DNA from: an uncultured Clostridia bacterium | GTDB lineage: Bacteria; Bacillota; Clostridia; TANB77; CAG-508 | Length of the DNA: 64,000 nucleotides | Assembly (NCBI GenBank): GCA_928721565.1 | Contig: OV788638.1 | Span: 744,001-808,000, forward strand | Direction of reading: 5' to 3' | Shown here: one piece after another, positions 9,028 to 17,045 of the stretch | Numbering within the stretch: the stretch's first letter is position 1 | Layout: each line of letters begins with the position of its first letter | Position numbers and translations under genes: made by a program | The notes under the pieces: generated by a model | The model's input: the letters and a program-made list of their open reading frames with translations, nothing else | Database searches by the model: none | What the model was told of the DNA's origin: nothing

Positions 9028-10104
9028 ATGTCTAGAAAATCAGGCATAGTAAATGTGAGAATGGTTATCACAGAAGAAAAAATATTATCCAATATAGATA
9101 AAGTTCAAAAATTAATAAATCCAAAAAGCAAAAAGCAAATAGTTCAATTAGAAGATGATACATATTTTAAAGATTTAATTGAATCTATAAAAGCTTATTT
9201 AATAGAATATCCAAAGAAAAAGAATTTCCCTGTTAGTGTATATAAAGCTGCATATGGATTAGTAGAATATGCAACTACACAATTTGAAGAAAATACTAAA
9301 AATGTAGAAGAGTTAATTAGACAAAGAGAAGAAAATATAGCTTTGGCAGGAACTCTAAGAGAACTTGTAGATGCAGTAGAAACAAGGAATCCAGAATGGA
9401 AAGAAAAGATAGAAGAAAATAAAGATTTATTTTCTGAAGATGTAATTGATACACTAAAACTTGTTGGAAAAGATAAAGGAAGAAGAAGCCAAAATTATAA
9501 AGATGCTATAAAATTATTAAATGCAAGAGTAAATAATTTGGAAACAAACTTACATATTGAAATTGATTTAGAAAGAACAGAGGATAGATCAAAGGCACTA
9601 AGTTATATAGGAATTGAGATTGCAGATGCATTAAAAGACATTCCAAGACCAGCGGATTTAATAATTGAAGAAGATGTTTCAGAAGTTGAAAAAGCACCTG
9701 TTGAAAAAGCAACGGTTCAAAAAGCTACTAAAACAAAGAAAAAAGAAAAAGTAGAACAAATTGAACAAGTTGTAGAAGAACCAAAAGAGGAAAAAGTAAA
9801 ACTAAGAAAGATTAAAGCTCCAAAAATTAAAGCTTCTAATATAGAGGATATTGAGGAAGAAAAAGAAGAATTAATTCCAGAGAAGAAAGTATCTCAAGTT
9901 GTTGCATTTGAAGAAGATACAGAAGATGAGCAAGAAGAAGTTCAATTACAAGAATATGAAGAATCTGTAACATTTGAGAAAAAACCTTCTTTATGGCAAA
10001 AAATTAAAAATAGTAAATTGGGAAGAGCAGTATCTTATGTTCTTAGAATTAGAATTAGAATTGAATTGCCAGATGCTTTACCTGAAGGTAGAGGAGAAGA
10101 ATAA
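9028..10104 (+). CDS. Hypothetical charged coiled-coil protein
   Basis: A 358-residue cytosolic protein that I do not recognise. Residues 1-200 are helical with scattered Lys and Glu (TEEKILSNIDKVQKLINPKS, VEELIRQREENIALAG). Residues about 215-320 are a Lys/Glu/Val-rich low-complexity tail with short repeats (KAPVEKATVQKATKTKKKEK; KIKAPKIKA). The end is basic and has an odd RIRIRIELPDALP stretch. There is no signal peptide or membrane helix. It has its own promoter and terminator and so is monocistronic. The acidic/basic repeat tail suggests scaffolding or nucleic-acid contact, but this is speculation. Confidence 0.75.
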   Translation: MSRKSGIVNVRMVITEEKILSNIDKVQKLINPKSKKQIVQLEDDTYFKDLIESIKAYLIEYPKKKNFPVSVYKAAYGLVEYATTQFEENTKNVEELIRQREENIALAGTLRELVDAVETRNPEWKEKIEENKDLFSEDVIDTLKLVGKDKGRRSQNYKDAIKLLNARVNNLETNLHIEIDLERTEDRSKALSYIGIEIADALKDIPRPADLIIEEDVSEVEKAPVEKATVQKATKTKKKEKVEQIEQVVEEPKEEKVKLRKIKAPKIKASNIEDIEEEKEELIPEKKVSQVVAFEEDTEDEQEEVQLQEYEESVTFEKKPSLWQKIKNSKLGRAVSYVLRIRIRIELPDALPEGRGEE

Positions 10105-10110
10105 AATATT

Positions 10111-10165
10111 AAAAATAGCTTAAAATATAAGAATAAAAGACTAATATTTTAGGCTATTTTCTTTT
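10111..10165 (+). terminator. Terminator after the coiled-coil protein gene
   Basis: AAAATAGCTTAAAATAT pairs, with one bulge, with ATATTTTAGGCTATTTT about 16 bases further on. A CTTTT tract follows. Confidence 0.6.
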
Positions 10166-10201
10166 AACTTGATAAAAATTAAAGAAAATCTAAAAAAAAC
10201 C

Positions 10202-10230
10202 TTGACAAAAAGAGGAAATCATATTAAAAT
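10202..10230 (+). promoter_or_regulatory. Promoter of the tRNA-His/tRNA-Gln operon
   Basis: A consensus TTGACA (10202-10207) lies 17 bases before TAAAAT (10225-10230), about 30 bases upstream of the first tRNA. Confidence 0.8.
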
Positions 10231-10261
10231 ATTTAATGTGCTCACAAATGAGCTACAAGAT

Positions 10262-10339
10262 GGTGGATGTAGCGTAGTTGGTTAACGCGCCAGTTTGTGG
10301 CACTGGAGACCGTGGGTTCGAGTCCCATCTTCCACCCCA
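10262..10339 (+). tRNA. tRNA-His (anticodon GTG)
   Basis: The cloverleaf is complete. Acceptor GTGGATG pairs with CTTCCAC except for one T-T mismatch at position 6. The D stem is GCGT/ACGC. The anticodon stem CCAGT/ACTGG encloses TTGTGGC with anticodon GTG. The T arm is GTGGG-TTCGAGT-CCCAT. The extra G at position -1, typical of tRNA-His, is encoded at 10262 opposite the C discriminator. CCA is encoded. Confidence 0.95.
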
Positions 10340-10357
10340 TACTTTATATATTTATAT

Positions 10358-10432
10358 TGGGCTGTAGCCAAGCGGTAAGGCACCAGACTTTGACTCTGGC
10401 ATGCGCTAGTTCGAATCTAGCCAGCCCAACCA
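10358..10432 (+). tRNA. tRNA-Gln (anticodon TTG)
   Basis: Acceptor TGGGCTG pairs perfectly with CAGCCCA. The anticodon stem CCAGA/TCTGG encloses CTTTGAC with anticodon TTG. The T arm contains GTTCGAATC and CCA is encoded. It is 18 bases after tRNA-His and shares its promoter and terminator. Confidence 0.96.
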
Positions 10433-10436
10433 AAAT

Positions 10437-10483
10437 GAAAACTCTGAAATACTGAAAAAAACAGTACTTTACAGAGTTTTTTG
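10437..10483 (+). terminator. Terminator of the tRNA operon
   Basis: AAACTCTG plus TACTG pair with CAGTA plus CAGAGTTT around an all-A loop, followed by TTTTTTG. Confidence 0.8.
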
Positions 10484-10619
10484 TTTTGCAACTAATGTGA
10501 TAGACATGAAATAGGAAAAACATCTGATAAAAAAGATATTCAAAACTTGTCCAAACTGTCTATTGCAAAAATTACCAAAATTTGATAATATATAATAACA
10601 AGAAAGAGAGGTGGCATTA

Positions 10620-11879
10620 ATGCCAAGAGTAATAGTAGTAGGTGGAGGACCAGCAGGAATGATGGCTGCAATAACAGCTGCAGAAAACAGAAATGATGTA
10701 ACAATAATAGAAAAAATGCCATCATTTGGAAGAAAATTATTAATAACAGGAAAAGGAAGATGTAATATAACTAGCTCATTATACATGAGTGAATTTATAA
10801 AAAACACACCAGGAAATGGTAAATTTTTATATAGTGCTTTTCAGAATTATACAAACACAGACATAATAGAATTTCTAAAAAAACAAGGACTAGAAGTAAA
10901 AGAAGAAAGAGGAAATAGAATATTTCCTGTAACAGACAAATCAATAGATGTGTTAAATTGCTTCAAAAAAAGAATAGACGAATTAAAAATAAAATGTAAA
11001 TTTGATACAAGAGTTGAAAAAATATTAATAAAAAATAATGAAGTATTAGGAGTAAGAACAAATAAAGAAATAATTCAAACAGATAAAATAATATTAGCAA
11101 CAGGAGGAAAAAGTTATCCATTAACAGGTTCAACAGGTGATGGATACAAAATTGCAAAAGACTTAGGACATGTAATAACAACAATAAAACCATCATTGGT
11201 TCCTTTAGAAGTTTATGAAAAAGAAGAATGCAAAAAATTGCAAGGATTAAGTTTAAGAAATGTAGGAATAAAAATAATTGACTCAGAACGAAAAAAAATG
11301 ATATATGAAGATTTTGGAGAAATGGTATTCACACACTTTGGAATATCAGGACCAATGATCTTAAGCGGATCAGCACATTTAGCAAGATATAAAGATATAG
11401 ATTACTTATTAAAAAAGAGATATGTGAATTTAAGTATAGACTTAAAACCTGCACTTACAGAGGAACAATTAGATGATAGAATTTTGAGAGATTTCAAAGA
11501 ATTTAAAAATAAGCAGTTTAAGCATAGTTTAGATAAATTACTACCTCAGAAGCTAATTCCTTTAATAATAGAATTATCAGGAATAGATGAAAACAAACGT
11601 GTAAATGAGATTACTAAGACAGAAAGAAGACGATTAGGTCAATTATTAAAATGTTTTACAATTACAATAAAGGCATTTAGACCAGTTGAAGAAGCTATTA
11701 TAACTTCAGGTGGAATAAATACTAGAGAGATAGATCCTAAGACAATGGAATCTAAAATTATAAAGGGATTATACTTTGCAGGTGAAATTATTGATGTTGA
11801 TGCATATACAGGAGGATTTAATTTACAAATCGCTTATTCTACAGGTTATACTGCTGGGATTAGTGTGTCAGAAGAATAA
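10620..11879 (+). CDS. HI0933/BaiN-family NAD(P)/FAD-dependent oxidoreductase
   Basis: About 419 residues. It is a flavoprotein of the HI0933/YhiN/BaiN family, whose members are FAD-binding reductases; BaiN was proposed to act on bile-acid intermediates in a gut Clostridium, but most members have no known substrate. The dinucleotide-binding GGGPAGMMAAITA is at the N-terminus, followed by GKGRCNIT, the family marker TGGKSYPLTGSTGDGY in the middle and a C-terminal FAD site GLYFAGEIIDVDAYTGGFNLQ. I take ATG 10620 as start because GAGAGG is well spaced from it; GTG 10611 is too close. YigZ follows after 21 bases, so the two are probably co-transcribed. Confidence 0.92.
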   Translation: MPRVIVVGGGPAGMMAAITAAENRNDVTIIEKMPSFGRKLLITGKGRCNITSSLYMSEFIKNTPGNGKFLYSAFQNYTNTDIIEFLKKQGLEVKEERGNRIFPVTDKSIDVLNCFKKRIDELKIKCKFDTRVEKILIKNNEVLGVRTNKEIIQTDKIILATGGKSYPLTGSTGDGYKIAKDLGHVITTIKPSLVPLEVYEKEECKKLQGLSLRNVGIKIIDSERKKMIYEDFGEMVFTHFGISGPMILSGSAHLARYKDIDYLLKKRYVNLSIDLKPALTEEQLDDRILRDFKEFKNKQFKHSLDKLLPQKLIPLIIELSGIDENKRVNEITKTERRRLGQLLKCFTITIKAFRPVEEAIITSGGINTREIDPKTMESKIIKGLYFAGEIIDVDAYTGGFNLQIAYSTGYTAGISVSEE

Positions 11880-11900
11880 AAGAGAAAGAATGAGACTAAT

Positions 11901-12545
11901 ATGGAAGAATTTATAACGATTTTAAATGATGAAACTGCAGAAATAGTAGAAAAAAAGTCAAAATTTATAGCAAATTTAATACATGTAGAAACTACTGAAG
12001 AGGCTGAAAGCAAAATAAAAGAAATAAAAAAGAAATATCATGATGCTAGACACAATTGTGTAGCTTATAGAGTTGCTGAAAACGGAAAAATTGTAGAAAA
12101 GTCAAGTGATGATGGAGAACCATCAGGGACTGCAGGTGGCCCTATGCTAAATATTTTGCAAAAAAACAATTTATGCAATTTAGTAGTTATTGTGACAAGG
12201 TACTTTGGCGGAATTCTACTTGGAACAGGAGGGCTTGTAAGAGCATATTCTGACGCAACTCAATTAGCAATAGAAAAAAGTACAAAAGTGACTAAGGTTA
12301 AAGGGATAGAAATACAGATTAATTTAGATTATGCAAATTTAGAATTTTTTAAATATTACTGTAAGAATAATGATATAAATATCAAAAAAATAGATTATTC
12401 AGAAAATGTAATATTAAAAATAGAAATGGAAGAAAATAGAAAAACAATTTTTTTGAATGATATTGAAACACAAAAACTTAATGTGCAGTATTTTCAACTA
12501 ATTGAGGAAAAATACATAAACAAAACTGTAGAAAAAAATAAATAA
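11901..12545 (+). CDS. yigZ: YigZ/IMPACT family protein (UPF0029)
   Basis: A 214-residue cytosolic protein with the two-domain YigZ/YvyE layout. The N-terminal IMPACT domain shows KKSKFIANLIHVETTEEAE, the hallmark HDARHNCVAYR, then SSDDGEPSGTAGGPML and the glycine-rich RYFGGILLGTGGLVRAYSDA. The C-terminal DUF1949 domain is shorter and less conserved. Bacterial members are thought to bind RNA, ribosomes or peptides, but the role is not settled. The gene follows the flavoprotein closely and precedes the spo0A promoter. Confidence 0.93.
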   Translation: MEEFITILNDETAEIVEKKSKFIANLIHVETTEEAESKIKEIKKKYHDARHNCVAYRVAENGKIVEKSSDDGEPSGTAGGPMLNILQKNNLCNLVVIVTRYFGGILLGTGGLVRAYSDATQLAIEKSTKVTKVKGIEIQINLDYANLEFFKYYCKNNDINIKKIDYSENVILKIEMEENRKTIFLNDIETQKLNVQYFQLIEEKYINKTVEKNK

Positions 12546-12570
12546 AATGGGAAAAAACTCCAAAAAACTC

Positions 12571-12599
12571 TTGCAATATTTTTTCTAAAGTATTATAAT
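12571..12599 (+). promoter_or_regulatory. Promoter of spo0A
   Basis: TTGCAA (12571-12576), a 17-base spacer and TATAAT (12594-12599) form a vegetative-type promoter 47 bases before the ATG. I see no clear 0A box (TGTCGAA) beside it. Confidence 0.7.
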
Positions 12600-12645
12600 C
12601 AAAAATGTAAATATTTTACAGTAGAAAAATTAGGAGGAAAAATCT

Positions 12646-13470
12646 ATGAGAGAGAAGATTACAGTTTTAATTGCAGATGACAACCAGGAGTTTAGTATGA
12701 CATTAGCTACATATTTGAAGAATCAAGATGATATGATGATAATAGGAAGAGCGAAAGACGGAAACGAGGCATTAGATATGATATCAAATTTAATGCCTGA
12801 TGTAGTATTATTAGATGTAATAATGCCACATTTAGATGGAATAGGAGTTTTAGAAAAACTAAATATGATAAAAATGCCTAAAAAACCAATTTGTATAATG
12901 CTGTCTGCAGTAGGACAAGACAAGATTACGAGAAGAGCGGTCGAATTGGGTGCAGAATATTATGTCGTAAAACCATTTGACATAGAACTATTAATTACAA
13001 GAATTAGAGAGCTAAAAAATTATAAACCAGAACAAAACAATAATTTTATTTCAAGAGAATCAACCATGCCAAAACAACAATATATTGAGATATCTACTGG
13101 TACTGCCAAAAAAGAAGATAATTTGGAAGCATTAGTTACTAATGTTATCCATGAGGTTGGTGTGCCTGCACATATTAAAGGATATCAATATTTAAGAGAG
13201 GCAATTATTATGGTTGTAAATGATATTGATGTCATTAATCAAATAACTAAAAGTTTATATCCTAAAATCGCAGATAAATTTACCACAACACCATCACGTG
13301 TAGAACGTGCAATACGCCATGCTATAGAAGTAGCATGGGGAAGAGGACAACAGGACGTTGTCGAAAATATATTTGGCTATACAATTTCAGCAGCTAAAGG
13401 AAAGCCAACTAATTCAGAATTTATAGCAATGATAGCTGATAAATTGAGGCTTGAACTTAAGAGTGCATAG
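12646..13470 (+). CDS. spo0A: Stage 0 sporulation response regulator Spo0A
   Basis: A 274-residue master regulator of entry into sporulation. The N-terminal receiver domain has the acidic pair DD (11-12), the phospho-acceptor D57 in LLDVIMPHLDG, and the conserved Lys in YYVVKPFD. A linker is followed by the Spo0A-specific DNA-binding domain: VIHEVGVPAHIKGYQYLREAI, then the recognition region TTPSRVERAIRHAIEVAW. The diagnostic residues and the length match the family. The AGGAGG ribosome site is ideal. In many clostridia spo0A follows spoIVB; here it follows yigZ on its own promoter. No obvious terminator follows. Confidence 0.98.
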   Translation: MREKITVLIADDNQEFSMTLATYLKNQDDMMIIGRAKDGNEALDMISNLMPDVVLLDVIMPHLDGIGVLEKLNMIKMPKKPICIMLSAVGQDKITRRAVELGAEYYVVKPFDIELLITRIRELKNYKPEQNNNFISRESTMPKQQYIEISTGTAKKEDNLEALVTNVIHEVGVPAHIKGYQYLREAIIMVVNDIDVINQITKSLYPKIADKFTTTPSRVERAIRHAIEVAWGRGQQDVVENIFGYTISAAKGKPTNSEFIAMIADKLRLELKSA

Positions 13471-13795
13471 AATAAAAAACTACTGATGTTTTGGTAGATA
13501 AAGATAGTAAATTTTCTTTAGTGCATACAAAGGTTAATGGAACTAATGCAATAATAACTTGAATGGGTGATTTTATTCAACAGAAATACATTGGAAGCTA
13601 TCAACAGAAGAATTAATATAGAAGAACAAATAAGAGGAGCGTAAAAGCTCCTCAATGGTTAATCCTGTAATCATAGAAGTTATAACTGCTTCTGAACTAA
13701 GAGCTGTAGAAACAGAATCATAAGTTCCAGTTACATTTGCAATATTACTTAATTTTACGTCTGCCATCCTGATTGTACCTTCTTATTAACATTAT
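13471..13795. other. Decayed intergenic region between spo0A and alpha-amylase
   Basis: A 325-base gap. On the plus strand a 28-codon stretch without start codon (TTDVLVDKDSKFSLVHTKVN) ends at TGA 13560, and another short frame ends near 13643 (EAINRRINIEEQIRGA). A perfect inverted repeat GAGGAGC/GCTCCTC lies at about 13632-13654. The minus strand holds the short frame listed separately. Together they look like leftovers of one or more lost genes. Confidence 0.4.
13573..13767 (-). CDS. Possible small protein or truncated gene remnant
   Basis: A 64-residue frame with a plausible ribosome site (GAAGG, 10 bases before the ATG). The first 38 residues (ADVKLSNIANVTGTYDSVST and on to ITGLTIEELL) have the Val/Thr/Ser-rich look of a beta-sandwich repeat such as those in DUF11-type surface proteins. 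The remaining residues read through the GAGGAGC/GCTCCTC hairpin and look random. It may be the start of a truncated surface protein or a real short peptide; support is weak. Confidence 0.3.
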   Translation of the reverse strand: MADVKLSNIANVTGTYDSVSTALSSEAVITSMITGLTIEELLRSSYLFFYINSSVDSFQCISVE

Positions 13796-13855
13796 ATGAT
13801 ATACTTGAAAATTAGTGATAGTTGTGATATTATAACATGCGAAAGGAAGATACAA

Positions 13856-15301
13856 ATGAAAGAAAATAGGATACTAATGCAATATTTTGAATGGTACTTA
13901 AAACCAGAAGATAAGCTATGGCAAAAGGTATCGCAAGAAGCAATTGAATTAAAAAAAGTAGGAATAACAGATGTATGGTTACCACCATCATATAAATGTG
14001 CAGGAGGTAAATTTGATGCAGGATATGCAGTATATGACTTATATGATTTGGGAGAATTTAATCAAAAAGGAAGTATAGAAACAAAATATGGAACTAAAGA
14101 TGAATATCTGCAGGCAATAAAAGACTTACATACAAATGATATAAAAGTATATGCAGATATAGTATTAAATCACAAAATAGGAGCAGATGAAGCGGAAACA
14201 GTATATGCAAGCGAAGAGGAAAGTGATAATAGAAACATTGATACAACATTACCAACTAAAATAAAGGCTTGGACGGTATACAATTTTGCAAATAGAAATA
14301 ATAAATATTCAGATTTTAAATGGAATTATAGTCATTTTAATGGAACAGATTGGGATGAAAGTGGAAGAAAAAATGGAATATTTAGATTCAGTGGAAAACA
14401 TTGGGATAAAAATGTTGATCAAGAAAATGGAAATTATGATTATTTAATGGGAGCAGATATAGATTTCAATAATCAAGAAGTTGTAGAAGAACTTAACAAG
14501 TGGGGAAAATGGTATTTAGATTTTACAGGAGTAGATAGTTTTAGACTAGATGCAGTAAAACATATTAAATCAGGTTTTATGGCTGACTGGATAAGAAATA
14601 TGAAAGAGATAAGACCTAATTTACAGTGTGTAGGAGAGTATTGGAATAGAAATATTGACACTTTAAAAAAATATATAAATGCTACTAATTCTACAATTCC
14701 ACTATTTGATGTACCATTACATTATAATTTTTATGAGGCTTCTAATTGTAATGGAAACTTTGATTTTGCAAGAATATTTGAAAATACATTAGTAAAAGAG
14801 ATGCCAAGTTTAGCAGTAACATTTGTAGATAATCATGATACAGAGCCTGGCCAAGCTTTATTCTCATGGATACCAGATTGGTTCAAACCATTAGCATATG
14901 CACTAATTTTACTAAGAAAAGGTGGATTACCATGTATATTTTATGGAGATTATTATGGTATTCCAAACCAAAATGTATGTGCAAAAAAAGATATGTTAAA
15001 TAATTTGATGCAATTAAGGTCAAAATATGCATATGGAGATCAAATAGATTATTTTGATCATCACGATATTATTGCATGGATTAGAACAGGTGATGATGAA
15101 CATCCAAATTCAGGTTTGGTTACTATTATGAGTGATGGTCCTGGTGGAGGAAAAACAATGAATGTAGGATCGAGATTAGCAAATTCTACATTTTATGATT
15201 ATACTGGGAATGTGCAAGAAACAGTATATGTAGACAATGAAGGAAATGGAATATTCTACTGTAATGGTGGGAGTGTTTCTGTTTGGGTAAAAAAAGAATA
15301 A
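13856..15301 (+). CDS. Cytosolic alpha-amylase (GH13)
   Basis: A 481-residue glycoside hydrolase family 13 enzyme that cleaves internal alpha-1,4 bonds in starch, glycogen or maltodextrins. All four GH13 regions are present: DIVLNHK, the nucleophile Asp in GVDSFRLDAVKHI, the acid/base Glu in CVGEYWN, and FVDNHDTE. A C-terminal beta domain ends WVKKE. There is no signal peptide, so it acts in the cytosol, perhaps on stored glycogen. I start at ATG 13856, 6 bases after GAAAGGAAG; the longer frame from 13796 has no ribosome site. The N-terminus NRILMQYFEWYL is typical of the cytosolic bacterial subfamily. Confidence 0.95.
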   Translation: MKENRILMQYFEWYLKPEDKLWQKVSQEAIELKKVGITDVWLPPSYKCAGGKFDAGYAVYDLYDLGEFNQKGSIETKYGTKDEYLQAIKDLHTNDIKVYADIVLNHKIGADEAETVYASEEESDNRNIDTTLPTKIKAWTVYNFANRNNKYSDFKWNYSHFNGTDWDESGRKNGIFRFSGKHWDKNVDQENGNYDYLMGADIDFNNQEVVEELNKWGKWYLDFTGVDSFRLDAVKHIKSGFMADWIRNMKEIRPNLQCVGEYWNRNIDTLKKYINATNSTIPLFDVPLHYNFYEASNCNGNFDFARIFENTLVKEMPSLAVTFVDNHDTEPGQALFSWIPDWFKPLAYALILLRKGGLPCIFYGDYYGIPNQNVCAKKDMLNNLMQLRSKYAYGDQIDYFDHHDIIAWIRTGDDEHPNSGLVTIMSDGPGGGKTMNVGSRLANSTFYDYTGNVQETVYVDNEGNGIFYCNGGSVSVWVKKE

Positions 15302-15325
15302 AATATATGAAATAGAAGTAGGAGT

Positions 15326-15841
15326 TTATGATAAAGTTTTTACAATTTTACCAGGAATTCCTACTATTGTTACATTAGAGGGCACATCTTTTAAAATAAT
15401 TGCATTAGCACCAATTTTTACATTATTACCAATAATAATATTTCCAAGAATTTTAGCACCAGATCCGATAAAAACATTATTACCAATTGTAGGATGGCGT
15501 TTGCCTTTTTCTTTTCCAGTTCCGCCTAGAGTAACTCCATGAAACAATGTTACATCATTTCCAACAATTGCAGTTTCGCCAATGACTACTCCTGTGCCAT
15601 GATCTATAAATAATCTTTTACCAATTGTTGCACCTGGATGTATTTCGATTCCAGTTTTTCTTTTTGCTTTTTCACTTATATATCGAGCAAGAAGTAGATG
15701 TTTGTGTACATAAAAGTAGTGTGATATTTTGTAATAGATTAATGCTTTAAATGATGGACAAAGCAAGACTTCAAATGGGTTGCTTATTGATGGGTCTTTT
15801 TCCATTACTGTTCTTATTTGTTCTTTTATATATTTAAACAT
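15326..15841 (-). CDS. cysE: Serine O-acetyltransferase
   Basis: A 171-residue enzyme that transfers acetyl from acetyl-CoA to L-serine, the first step of cysteine synthesis. A short helical N-terminal region precedes a left-handed beta-helix built of hexapeptide repeats (residues about 60-165). Key motifs are GIEIHPGATIGKRLFIDHGTG with the catalytic His, GVTLGGTG, and KRHPTIGNNVFIGSGAKILG. The length fits the short Gram-positive CysE/EpsC type, which lacks the long N-terminal domain of enterobacterial CysE. It is convergent with the amylase gene. No cysK lies nearby. Confidence 0.95.
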   Translation of the reverse strand: MFKYIKEQIRTVMEKDPSISNPFEVLLCPSFKALIYYKISHYFYVHKHLLLARYISEKAKRKTGIEIHPGATIGKRLFIDHGTGVVIGETAIVGNDVTLFHGVTLGGTGKEKGKRHPTIGNNVFIGSGAKILGNIIIGNNVKIGANAIILKDVPSNVTIVGIPGKIVKTLS

Positions 15842-15955
15842 AATATCACTCCTTTATATATTATATTATGTAATAGGAAGATTTGTGATATATAAATATT
15901 TGATTTTAGTTATAGACTTTTTGATCTTTTTTGTGTTATAATAATTATGTGTTAT

Positions 15956-16030
<75 letters not shown>

Positions 16031-16088
16031 TTTATAATAGCTTGCAGATTAATAGGGTTTAGTAAGCTTTTTTTATATGTAAAATAAT

Positions 16089-16133
16089 AAAAAAACAATA
16101 TATCTGCTTTCACAAGCAGATATATTGTTTTTT
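16089..16133. terminator. Strong bidirectional terminator
   Basis: A 20-bp perfect stem (AAAAAACAATATATCTGCTT and complement) with a TCAC loop separates tRNA-Gly from the convergent gene at 16137, with A and T tracts on both sides. Confidence 0.85.
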
Positions 16134-16136
16134 CCA

Positions 16137-16577
16137 CTAGTTTAACTGTTGAGAAATTGGTCCATTTATGATTTTGAATTGACTATGACTATTGAGAAGA
16201 ATTTTTGCTTTTTTTGCTTTTTTTGCTTTTTTTTGCTTTTTTTGTTTTTTATTTTTTTGTTTACTCTCAATAAGCTTTTGCATTCTAATATCCATCCTAG
16301 TATTGTCTTTTTTTGAATAATGCCAAAAGTCATCTATGCCAGCAATACCAAATGGGATTTCATCTGAATCAATTTCGTTCAAAACATCTTGTGCTGAATG
16401 CATACAGTTTAGACAATAATAATGGGCAACAATTCTCTTATTAGGACCCCAACGATTAACATGATACATTTTGGTAAAACGATGACATATTTTGTTACAA
16501 CAATCACATTTTGTTGGAAACAAAATATACTGTTTTTTAATGTACAATAACCGTAATTTGTCTTTGTTAAACTTCAT
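16137..16577 (-). CDS. Hypothetical zinc-ribbon-like protein with lysine-rich tail
   Basis: A 146-residue protein that I do not recognise. Residues about 19-57 hold two cysteine pairs, CDCCNKIC and YYCLNCMHSAQD, with nearby His, suggesting a structural zinc site. Residues about 58-100 have an ordered segment (IPFGIAGIDDFWHYSKKD). Then comes a KKQKKQKKAKKAKKAK tail encoded by a near-repetitive TTTTTTGC tract on the plus strand. I start at the ATG at 16577: its AAAGGAGG site lies inside the longer frame that would start at 16595. The upstream leader (16584-16639) can form competing hairpins, described as a finding. Confidence 0.65.
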   Translation of the reverse strand: MKFNKDKLRLLYIKKQYILFPTKCDCCNKICHRFTKMYHVNRWGPNKRIVAHYYCLNCMHSAQDVLNEIDSDEIPFGIAGIDDFWHYSKKDNTRMDIRMQKLIESKQKNKKQKKQKKAKKAKKAKILLNSHSQFKIINGPISQQLN

Positions 16578-16583
16578 ATTAAT

Positions 16584-16639
16584 CCTCCTTTTCATTGTTC
16601 GGAGGGGGTTGCCTCCGAAATTATAGGTTCAAAGGCAAC
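16584..16639 (-). promoter_or_regulatory. Leader with mutually exclusive hairpins over the ribosome site
   Basis: In the minus-strand transcript, GTTGCCT (16639-16633) can pair with AGGCAAC (16614-16608). Alternatively TTCGGAGG (16619-16612) pairs with CCTCCGAA (16605-16598). The AGG at 16614-16612 is shared, so the two exclude each other. When the second is open, its CCTCC (16605-16601) can pair with the ribosome site GGAGG (16588-16584). This is the logic of a translational switch. It is a reading of base pairing only; no known riboswitch class is recognised. Confidence 0.45.
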
Positions 16640-16734
16640 ATAAAATATATTACTATTAAAGTATAATATATTTTATATAAAAATGCAACTTTTGTATTAA
16701 TATTTATTGATTTGAATAAATCTTTCTTAATTGA

Positions 16735-16905
16735 AGAAGTAAGAGAATAAATATCAAGCATCATTTGACTATTTTATGTAAAGATTGTTGTGGAAGAGAC
16801 ATGAAAATGCTCAGAGATACAATCAATTATATTAGGGAAGGGAATGTTTCCAAGGAAGAGGTTCACGAAAATCTTAATCGCGTTCATGCAGAACCTTTCA
16901 TCTAA
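16735..16905 (+). pseudogene. Short C-terminal gene remnant or small ORF
   Basis: A frame open from 16735 to TAA 16903-16905 has no start until ATG 16801, which has GGAAGAG a few bases before it. Upstream residues read HHLTILCKDCCGRD, then MKMLRDTINYIREGNVSKEE and a tail ending HAEPFI. The CKDCC pair before the first ATG suggests that a longer protein was truncated. Codons such as CTC and CGC are unusual for this region. A terminator follows at 16930-16953. It may be a 34-residue small protein or a decayed gene. Confidence 0.35.
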
Positions 16906-16929
16906 AAATGTCTAAAAACCTAAATGGTT

Positions 16930-16953
16930 CTCCAGTAATCTGGAGTTTTTTAT
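16930..16953 (+). terminator. Terminator
   Basis: CTCCAG-TAAT-CTGGAG followed by TTTTTTAT. Confidence 0.65.
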
Positions 16954-16969
16954 TAAATATAATATAAAC

Positions 16970-17019
16970 AACAACACATCTGCCGGCCATAAAGTGCACT
17001 AAGGCAAAGATGTGTTGTT
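16970..17019 (-). terminator. Terminator of the 178-residue protein gene
   Basis: A 12-bp perfect stem AACAACACATCT/AGATGTGTTGTT with a 26-base, relatively GC-rich loop, and a T-rich tract on the minus-strand side. The loop is large for a simple terminator. Confidence 0.6.
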
Positions 17020-17045
17020 ATTTGTTTTGTTCGCTTTTATCTTGA

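Larger units (their letters stand above)
16640..16965. other. Intergenic region with a short remnant frame
   Basis: Between two minus-strand genes. 16645-16690 is an AT palindrome. A plus-strand open frame at 16735-16905 is listed separately. CTCCAG/CTGGAG with TTTTTT at 16930-16953 is a plus-strand terminator, implying that something here is or was transcribed rightwards. Confidence 0.5.

Noticed and set aside
16190..16262. TTTTTTGC tandem repeat as a non-coding element
   Set aside because: It is explained by the lysine-rich tail (KKAKKAK) of the minus-strand gene.
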